Positions 1 through 4,733 of a stretch of 22,116 bases of DNA are shown here, piece by piece (position 1 is the first letter of the stretch; each line of letters opens with the position of its first letter). This DNA comes from Thermoleophilia bacterium. GTDB taxonomy: Bacteria; Actinomycetota; Thermoleophilia; Gaiellales; SKUG01. The DNA lies in the NCBI GenBank assembly GCA_020438525.1, contig JAGQUL010000098.1, positions 1 through 22,116 of the forward strand, read 5' to 3'. The notes beneath the pieces were generated by a model. That model was given only the letters and a program-made list of their open reading frames with translations, was not told where the DNA came from and did not search any database. The position numbers were made by a program, and so were the translations under genes.

Positions 1-318
1 GAGTTCCTCGACATGGTGATCGCCGTGGGCACGGTGGAGTCGGTCGAGGACGCGATCGACCACATCAACCGACACGGCACGATGCACTCCGAGGCGATCG
101 TCACCGCCGACGACGAGAGCGCGGCGAAGTTCATTGCGGGCGTCGATGCGGCGGCCGTGTACGTGAACGCATCCACGCGCTTCACCGACGGCGGCGTGTA
201 CGGGCTGGGCGCCGAGGTGGGGATCTCCACCAACAAGCTGCACGCGCGCGGACCGATCGGTCTCAAGGAGCTCACCACGACCAAGTACGTGGTGCACGGC
301 GACGGGCACGTGCGCTGA
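1..318 (+). CDS. proA: Glutamate-5-semialdehyde dehydrogenase (gamma-glutamyl phosphate reductase), C-terminal part
   Basis: The reading frame is open from the first base of the window, so this is the 3' end of a longer gene; the ATG at 13 is internal. The enzyme reduces gamma-glutamyl phosphate to glutamate-5-semialdehyde with NADPH, the second step of proline synthesis. The visible 105 residues match the ProA C-terminus: an HSEAIVT segment, then [15 protein letters not shown], then [25 protein letters not shown]. These belong to the dimerisation/catalytic end of the aldehyde-dehydrogenase fold. The stop at 316-318 lies just before nadD, matching the common proA-nadD-rsfS order of actinobacteria. 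The usual partner proB is not next to it in this window; a proB lies at 11781-12866. Family identity is essentially certain. Confidence 0.97.
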   Translation, partial: EFLDMVIAVGTVESVEDAIDHINRHGTMHSEAIVTADDESAAKFIAGVDAAAVYVNASTRFTDGGVYGLGAEVGISTNKLHARGPIGLKELTTTKYVVHGDGHVR

Positions 319-398
319 ACGAGGCAGTCGACAGCAGCGCGGCCCAGGACCGCTCGGCGGCACCGCTGCCGCACCGCACCGGCACCTACCGGCTCGGC

Positions 399-1034
399 GT
401 GTTCGGCAGCATGATGGACCCGCCCCACCTCGGGCACCTGGCGATCGTGGACGCGGTGCACGAGGCGTGTGCGCTCGATCGGGTCGTCGTCGTCCCCAGC
501 GGGATTCCGCCGCATCGCGCGGCACCCGGGGTGTCGGCGCGCGCGCGGCTCACGATGGCGGTGCGCGCGTTCGCCGACATCGACCACGTGGTGGTGAGCG
601 ACACGGAGGTCGAGCGCGGCGAGCATGGCGAGCCGGGCTACATGGTCGACACGGTGGAGGAGCTGCTCGAGCTTCCGGCGCAGCTCGGCTACGACGACCT
701 CGCAGTCGAGGCGACGCTCGTGGTGGGCGCCGACCAGGCGGCGGCGCTGCCGAGGTGGCACCGCTTCGACCGGCTGTCGCAGCTCGCGAGGGTCGCGGTG
801 ATCGCGCGACCGGACCAGGTCGAGACTGGCGAGTTCGACGAGGCGCTGCGCGTGCTGCGCGACGACTGGGGCCTCGCCCCGATCGTGGTCGACATGCCTG
901 CGGTGGCGATCTCGTCCACGCGCGTGCGCGAGGTCGCCGCGACCGGCGATCGCGACGCGCTGCGAGCGCTCGTTCCGGGCGCGATCGTGAGCGACGTGCT
1001 GCGCCTGTACGGCCCGCGCACCGCTCCGGCCTGA
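399..1034 (+). CDS. nadD: Nicotinate-nucleotide adenylyltransferase
   Basis: NadD joins nicotinate mononucleotide to ATP to give deamido-NAD in the cytoplasm. The N-terminus has the nucleotidyltransferase motif (FGSMMDPPHLGHL, the GxFDPxHxGH box, with MM in place of the usual TF). A VVVVPSG.PPHR segment, a VVGADQ segment and the C-terminal ISSTRVR signature (about residues 171-177 counted from 399) follow. The start is uncertain. GTG 399 is the earliest conventional start, but it falls inside the first beta strand; the in-frame upstream codons encode TYRLGV, which homologues usually keep. No ATG, GTG or TTG exists in frame between the proA stop and 399. An in-frame CTG at 315 overlaps the proA stop (CTGA) and could be the true, coupled start. 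Function is secure; the 5' end is not. Confidence 0.93.
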   Translation: MFGSMMDPPHLGHLAIVDAVHEACALDRVVVVPSGIPPHRAAPGVSARARLTMAVRAFADIDHVVVSDTEVERGEHGEPGYMVDTVEELLELPAQLGYDDLAVEATLVVGADQAAALPRWHRFDRLSQLARVAVIARPDQVETGEFDEALRVLRDDWGLAPIVVDMPAVAISSTRVREVAATGDRDALRALVPGAIVSDVLRLYGPRTAPA

Positions 1035-1056
1035 TCTGCCGTGCACGTGCGCCCAC

Positions 1057-1237
1057 GTAACGATATGGGGCGTATGGCCGCATTTCGTTACGCGGGGCAC
1101 GGGCGTAGGCGCCGGGGTGTGAGGCGCAGGTAACGAAGTTGGGCGTATGGCCGCATTTCGTTACGCGGGGCACGGGCGTAGGCGCCGCGGTGTGAGGCGC
1201 AGGTAACGAAATTGGGCGTATGGCCGCATTTCGTTAC
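1057..1237 (+). repeat. 73-bp tandem repeat, 2.5 copies, each with a quasi-palindromic hairpin
   Basis: A 35-bp element recurs at 1057-1091, 1130-1164 and 1203-1237, exactly 73 bp apart. The two intervening 38-bp spacers are nearly identical to each other. Each element begins GTAACGA and ends TTCGTTAC, so it can fold. In the third copy the arms are GTAACGAAAT (1203-1212) and ATTTCGTTAC (1228-1237) around a 15-nt loop containing GGGCGTATGGCC. The first copy has a decayed left arm; the third is the most symmetrical. The array lies in the 427-bp gap between nadD and rsfS, which has no convincing gene. It resembles a REP/BIME-type intergenic element that has been tandemly duplicated. No transposase lies nearby. 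Confidence 0.95.
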
Positions 1238-1243
1238 GCGGGC

Positions 1244-1303
1244 GTGGTCGGGCGCGTGGTCGGGCGCGGGCGCGGGCGTGGGCGTGGGCGTGGGCGTGGG
1301 CGT
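1244..1303 (+). repeat. GC-rich short tandem repeats (12-mer x2, then GGGCGY hexamers x7)
   Basis: Immediately after the 73-bp array, GTGGTCGGGCGC occurs twice back to back (1244-1255 and 1256-1267). A run of GGGCGC (1262-1267 and 1268-1273) and five perfect GGGCGT hexamers (1274-1303) follows. The G-rich strand is the + strand. Such a tract is prone to slippage and could form G-rich secondary structure. It lies about 145-205 bp upstream of the rsfS promoter; no function can be assigned from sequence. Confidence 0.9.
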
Positions 1304-1324
1304 GGCGGGGCGTGCGGTGTCACG

Positions 1325-1354
1325 CCGCGTGAGTTCCGCGTGAATTCCGCGTGA
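1325..1354 (+). repeat. Three CCGCGTGA repeats phased at 11 bp
   Basis: CCGCGTGA occurs at 1325-1332, 1336-1343 and 1347-1354, each 11 bp after the last, separated by GTT and ATT. The 11-bp period puts the copies on roughly one face of the helix, as in arrays of protein-binding half-sites. They lie about 95-120 bp upstream of the proposed rsfS -10. A regulatory role is inference only. Confidence 0.6.
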
Positions 1355-1447
1355 ATCGTTCGGTTCGGAGGTTCACGGGAGGTTTTCAGCGGGGAGAAAC
1401 TGCGTGTACCGCCGGTCGGCGCTGCGTCGTCCGGTCGCATCCACCCG

Positions 1448-1453
1448 TATGAT
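1448..1453 (+). promoter_or_regulatory. Proposed -10 element of rsfS (TATGAT)
   Basis: TATGAT ends 8 nt before the rsfS ATG at 1462. With normal spacing, transcription would start at or within a base or two of the start codon, giving a leaderless mRNA. No convincing -35 hexamer is visible. The intervening GGGGG could also pass for a Shine-Dalgarno sequence, so a leadered transcript from further upstream remains possible. Confidence 0.55.
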
Positions 1454-1461
1454 GGGGGCAT

Positions 1462-1884
1462 ATGCAGGACCAGGACACCGCCGCGCTCGCGCGAACACTC
1501 GCCCAGACAGCAATCGAGAAGCTCGCAACCAACGTGCGACTCGTCGATCTGCGCGAGATCGTGAGCTACACCGACTGGTTCGTCGTCTGCACCGGCGCCA
1601 ACTCGCGCCAGACCAAGGCCATCTCCGACCACGTCGTGGAACGGATGAAGGAACTCGGCCACCACAAGCCCCGTCGCCGCGAATCCGATGCGGACGGCAG
1701 CTGGGTGCTCCTCGACTACACCGACGTGGTCGTGCACATCTTCACGCCCGAGGCGCGCGAGTTCTACCGCCTCGAGTCGCTCTGGGGCCAGGTCCCGCAG
1801 GAAGTCGTGGTCGACGACGCCGCAGGCACCGCACAGCAGGTCGCCGGCGACACCGGCACCGAGCGCCGCACCGCGCAGGCGTAG
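1462..1884 (+). CDS. rsfS: Ribosomal silencing factor RsfS
   Basis: RsfS binds ribosomal protein uL14 on the 50S subunit and blocks subunit joining when nutrients are short. The 140-aa product has the family pattern: a helical N-terminus, LVDLREIVSYTDWFVVCTG, then S.RQ.KAI.D.V...MKE.G, and a WVLLDYTDVVVHIFTPEAREFY.LE.LWG block near residues 80-112. The last 25 or so residues are an Ala/Thr-rich tail without a recognisable fold. It lies downstream of proA-nadD as in many actinobacteria but is separated from nadD by a repeat-filled 427-bp gap, and it seems to have its own promoter. Its end converges on the SGNH hydrolase gene, 26 bp away. Confidence 0.96.
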   Translation: MQDQDTAALARTLAQTAIEKLATNVRLVDLREIVSYTDWFVVCTGANSRQTKAISDHVVERMKELGHHKPRRRESDADGSWVLLDYTDVVVHIFTPEAREFYRLESLWGQVPQEVVVDDAAGTAQQVAGDTGTERRTAQA

Positions 1885-1910
1885 CAGGTAGCAGGCGACC
1901 CGCGCAGCTC

Positions 1911-2720
1911 CTAGGCGAGCCCCACCCGAATGCCCGCGCCGCTCGGTGCGACCTCGATCCAGCTCGGATGCTTGGCGGTCATGCCGTCGCCCGACGACGC
2001 ACCGGTCAGTCGTCGCTTGATCCATGGCCCCACGTGCGTGCGGTAGTACGCCACGCCGCGCAGCCGCGGCTCGGAGTCGTCGAAATCGAAGTCCCACCAG
2101 TCCTGCCGCGCGTCGAGGCCGATGCGCTCGAGCAGGCGCGCCGCCACACGATGATGGCCGCGCGTGTTCATGTGCAGCCGGTCCTGCGTCCAGAAGCGAG
2201 CGGTGGCGAGGGTCTGGTCGAACCAGTTCTGCGAGACGACGACCCCGGGATGGTGCTGCATCTCGTCTTCGAGTCGATATGCGAGCTGGTCGCCCCGGTG
2301 CTCGATCCGCCGGCCGAGCGGCAGGTGCCGGCAGGGGTTGCCGCCGCTCAGCAGCAGCAGCTCGACGCCGGTGTCGCGGCAACGGTCCACGACGTGCTCC
2401 GCCAGTGCAATGATCCGATCCAGATCGGCGCGCGGTCGGAGCATGTCGTTGCCCCCGCCGTTGAGCGAGAGGTGCGTCGGCTCGAGCGCAAGCGCGGCCT
2501 CGAGCTGCTCCTCGACGATCCCCTCGATCAGCTTGCCGCGGATCGCGAGGTTCGCGTACTCGATCGGCTCGCCGAGCGCGTCTGCCCAACCCTGAGCGAA
2601 CAGGTCGGTCCACCCGCGGACCGTGCCGTCGGGCAGCTCGTCGCCGACTCCCTCCGAGAAGGAGTCGCCGATCGCCACGTAGCGGATCCCGTCGGTCGGA
2701 CGTGTGGCAGGTCGTTCCAT
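1911..2720 (-). CDS. SGNH/GDSL-family hydrolase (lipase/esterase-like)
   Basis: The 269-aa product has the blocks of the SGNH hydrolase superfamily. Block I is AIGDSFSEG (catalytic Ser, near residue 20), block II is the NLAIRGK segment, block III is LNGGGNDM, and block V is DRLHMNTRGHH, which supplies the Asp-x-x-His pair. These enzymes hydrolyse ester bonds of lipids, acyl chains or carbohydrate esters; the substrate cannot be told here. No signal peptide is visible, so a cytoplasmic enzyme is likely. The C-terminal 60 residues (WWDFDFDD..., then VAYYRTHVGPWIKRRLTG) are typical of an actinobacterial subgroup. The ATG at 2720 lies 7 nt after a -10-like TACACT and has no Shine-Dalgarno, which supports this start and a leaderless mRNA. 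Confidence 0.93.
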   Translation of the reverse strand: MERPATRPTDGIRYVAIGDSFSEGVGDELPDGTVRGWTDLFAQGWADALGEPIEYANLAIRGKLIEGIVEEQLEAALALEPTHLSLNGGGNDMLRPRADLDRIIALAEHVVDRCRDTGVELLLLSGGNPCRHLPLGRRIEHRGDQLAYRLEDEMQHHPGVVVSQNWFDQTLATARFWTQDRLHMNTRGHHRVAARLLERIGLDARQDWWDFDFDDSEPRLRGVAYYRTHVGPWIKRRLTGASSGDGMTAKHPSWIEVAPSGAGIRVGLA

Positions 2721-2727
2721 GCCGTGC

Positions 2728-2733
2728 AGTGTA
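2728..2733 (-). promoter_or_regulatory. Proposed -10 element of the SGNH hydrolase gene (TACACT)
   Basis: Reading the minus strand, TACACT is followed by 7 nt and the ATG at 2720, the same leaderless arrangement seen at several other genes here. The position expected for the -35 (about 2751-2756) reads TTTTGT and lies inside the T-tract of the tRNA terminator. Confidence 0.55.
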
Positions 2734-2752
2734 GGTGATGCGTCGCGAACAC

Positions 2753-2779
2753 AAAAACCCCCGCCGAAGCGAGGGTTTT
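2753..2779 (-). terminator. Intrinsic terminator of tRNA-Ala with UUCG tetraloop
   Basis: On the minus strand, AAAA is followed by CCCTCGC, the loop TTCG, then GCGGGGG and TTTTT. This gives a 7-bp stem (one G-U pair) capped by the very stable UUCG loop, with the A and T runs extending the pairing. It begins 5 nt after the tRNA 3' end. The A-tract on the opposite side means it could also work on + strand transcripts. Confidence 0.9.
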
Positions 2780-2784
2780 CGCAG

Positions 2785-2857
2785 TGGAGCTAGACGGGAT
2801 CGAACCGACGACCTCCTCGCTGCCAGCGAGGCGCTCTCCCAGCTGAGCTATAGCCCC
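2785..2857 (-). tRNA. tRNA-Ala (anticodon GGC)
   Basis: The minus strand folds into a standard cloverleaf. The acceptor stem GGGGCTA pairs with TAGCTCC, including the G3-U70 wobble that identifies alanine tRNAs. The D arm contains AGCTCAGCTGGGAGAGC. The anticodon stem CCTCG/CGAGG holds the loop CTGGCAG, anticodon GGC, reading GCC and GCU. The T arm contains GGTTCGATCCC. The discriminator base is A and the CCA end is not encoded. No intron is present. Confidence 0.98.
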
Positions 2858-2871
2858 AAGGAACGAAGCGA

Positions 2872-2877
2872 AGTCTA
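2872..2877 (-). promoter_or_regulatory. Proposed -10 element of tRNA-Ala (TAGACT)
   Basis: TAGACT on the minus strand lies 14 nt upstream of the first base of the mature tRNA, leaving a short 5' leader for RNase P to remove. The hexamer matches the TA...T pattern of the other proposed -10 elements in the window. Confidence 0.6.
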
Positions 2878-2998
2878 GCGCACGCGCACGCCGCGCGCCA
2901 CATCTCGCGGCGCAGGATCGATCGAGCATCCAACCGAGCCGTGCAACCTCGCTGCAGCGCTCAAGGACCCGCCGCAACGGACCGATGCACCCCGCACG

Positions 2999-4687
2999 AT
3001 GCCCTTGCCCCTGCGCCGAGCCCACACGGTCGCAGCGGTCCTGTCGGCCCTGCTCGCGTGCGCGCTCGTCGTGCCCGCGACGCTGCATGCCGCGACCGCT
3101 CGACCCCAGCTGATCGTCGGATTTCGTCCGACCGCCACCGTCGCCCAGCGACGTGCCGTGCTCGGCCGCGCCGGCATCGAGTCCAAGTCGGGGATCACCA
3201 GGCTGCGCGCCACCGTCGTGCGGGTCGCACCGGGTCGGCTCGAGGCCACGCGCCGCGCGCTGCTGCGTCGTCCCGGCGTGGCGTGGGTCGAGGTGGACCA
3301 CGTCGCACACGCCTACGGCGAGGTCACCGCCCGGCAGCGCCCGAACGACACGTTCCTCTCCCAGCAGTGGGCGCTCGCCACGATCGGCGCCGAAGGCGCG
3401 TGGGACTTCACCCGAGGAGCAGGGACGACGATCGCCGTGCTCGACACGGGCGTCGACTACATCCACCCCGACCTGTCCGGTCACGTCGACCTGGGCCACG
3501 ACTTCGTCGACAACGACGACGACCCCATGGACGTGCAGGGGCACGGCACGCATGTCGCGGGCATCGCCGCCGCAACGCAGGGCGACGGCTTCGGCGTGTC
3601 GGGCGTGGCGCCCGAGGCGCGCATCCTCGCAGTCCGCGTGCTCGACGCCGACGGCGCCGGCAACTACTCGCAGGTGGCACAGGGCATCACCTACGCCGTT
3701 GACAAGGGCGCCACGGTGATCAACCTCTCGCTCGGCGGCGACGAGCAGTCCGAGGTGCTTCACGCCGCGCTCGACTACGCCGCCGCGAGCGGCGCGATCG
3801 TGACCTGCGCCGCCGGCAACGAGGGCTCCACCAGGCTCGGCTACCCCGCCAGCTACGACTCCTGCCTGTCGGTCGGCGCCACCGACGTGACCGACTCCCA
3901 CGCCCCGTTCTCGAACGCCGGCCCGGGCCTCGACGTGTCGGCGCCGGGCGTGCAGGTGCTCTCGAGCGTGATGGGCGGCAGCCACGACAGCTGGGACGGC
4001 ACCTCGATGGCATCGCCGCACGTCGCCGGACTCGCAGCGCTGCTCAAGTCGCAGGGGCTGTCGCAGCGCGAGGTGATCGACACGATCCTCGGCACCGCGC
4101 ACGACCTGGGCGCGCCCGGCTACGACACCACCTTCGGCGCCGGTCGCATCGATGTCGCGGCTGCCGTACAGGCTGCCTCGCGCCAGCCGCGCGCCGCCGC
4201 CGACACAACAGCCCCGCAGGTGCAGCAGCCCGAGGTCCGCGCCGTGAAGCGCCTCGTGCGGCGCGGCGTGCAGGTGCGCTGGCTCACGCGCAGCCGAACC
4301 GGGTTCAAGCGCGTCGGCACGTCCACGTTCCGCGGCAGCTACGCCTACTCCAAGACCACGCGCCGCGGCAACCGCCGGACGATCGACACGTTCCGCTACC
4401 GCAGCGGCATCGTCTACCGACGTCGGGTCGTGCAGGTCCGCACGCGACGCATGGTCCGCACCGTCACCGTGAAGCTTCCGATCTCCGTCCAGGCGAGCGA
4501 CGACGTGGCGGTGGACCGGGTCGCGGTGAAGGTCGACGGGCGCGTGGTCGGGCTCGATCGAACCGCCGCCGACGGCTGGTCCGTGACCACCGACTGCACC
4601 AAGGGAACCCACGACGTCGTGGCCCAGGCATGGGACGCAGCCGACAACCACGCGTCCGCCAGCCGGCGCATCTCCGTGCGCTGCTGA
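2999..4687 (+). CDS. Secreted subtilisin-like serine protease (S8 family)
   Basis: The 562-aa product begins with a basic, hydrophobic signal peptide (about residues 1-32, ending near ATLHAA). An I9-type propeptide follows (about 36-108), starting PQLIVGF and ending VAWVEVDHVAHA. The peptidase domain (about 115-395) has all catalytic positions: Asp149 in AVLDTGVD, His182 in HGTHVAG, the oxyanion Asn274 in AAGNEG, and Ser336 in GTSMASPHVAG. The C-terminal region has a strongly Arg/Lys/Thr-rich stretch (about 415-490), then a beta-sandwich-like domain (DDVAVDRVAVKVDG...) closing with two cysteines that could form a disulfide. It is likely exported, self-processed and active outside the cell. 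ATG 2999 gives a complete signal peptide; no clear promoter is visible. The UPF0182 gene starts 46 bp downstream. Confidence 0.95.
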   Translation: MPLPLRRAHTVAAVLSALLACALVVPATLHAATARPQLIVGFRPTATVAQRRAVLGRAGIESKSGITRLRATVVRVAPGRLEATRRALLRRPGVAWVEVDHVAHAYGEVTARQRPNDTFLSQQWALATIGAEGAWDFTRGAGTTIAVLDTGVDYIHPDLSGHVDLGHDFVDNDDDPMDVQGHGTHVAGIAAATQGDGFGVSGVAPEARILAVRVLDADGAGNYSQVAQGITYAVDKGATVINLSLGGDEQSEVLHAALDYAAASGAIVTCAAGNEGSTRLGYPASYDSCLSVGATDVTDSHAPFSNAGPGLDVSAPGVQVLSSVMGGSHDSWDGTSMASPHVAGLAALLKSQGLSQREVIDTILGTAHDLGAPGYDTTFGAGRIDVAAAVQAASRQPRAAADTTAPQVQQPEVRAVKRLVRRGVQVRWLTRSRTGFKRVGTSTFRGSYAYSKTTRRGNRRTIDTFRYRSGIVYRRRVVQVRTRRMVRTVTVKLPISVQASDDVAVDRVAVKVDGRVVGLDRTAADGWSVTTDCTKGTHDVVAQAWDAADNHASASRRISVRC

Positions 4688-4720
4688 GACCACGACGCCT
4701 CCACTGCCCGGCGGGTCGGG

Positions 4721-4726
4721 TAGGCT
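4721..4726 (+). promoter_or_regulatory. Proposed -10 element of the UPF0182 gene (TAGGCT)
   Basis: TAGGCT, preceded by CGGG, ends 7 nt before the ATG at 4734. No Shine-Dalgarno sequence is present, so a leaderless transcript separate from the protease gene is likely. Confidence 0.55.
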
Positions 4727-4733
4727 CGCTGCG

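Noticed and set aside
1057..1237. CRISPR array
   Set aside because: The spacers between the repeated units are themselves nearly identical, only three units exist, and no cas gene is near. It is a tandem duplication, not a CRISPR array.
1035..1461. Protein-coding gene in the repeat-filled gap
   Set aside because: Open frames here come from repeats and Arg/Gly-rich shadow translation; no start with a ribosome site and no protein-like composition is present.
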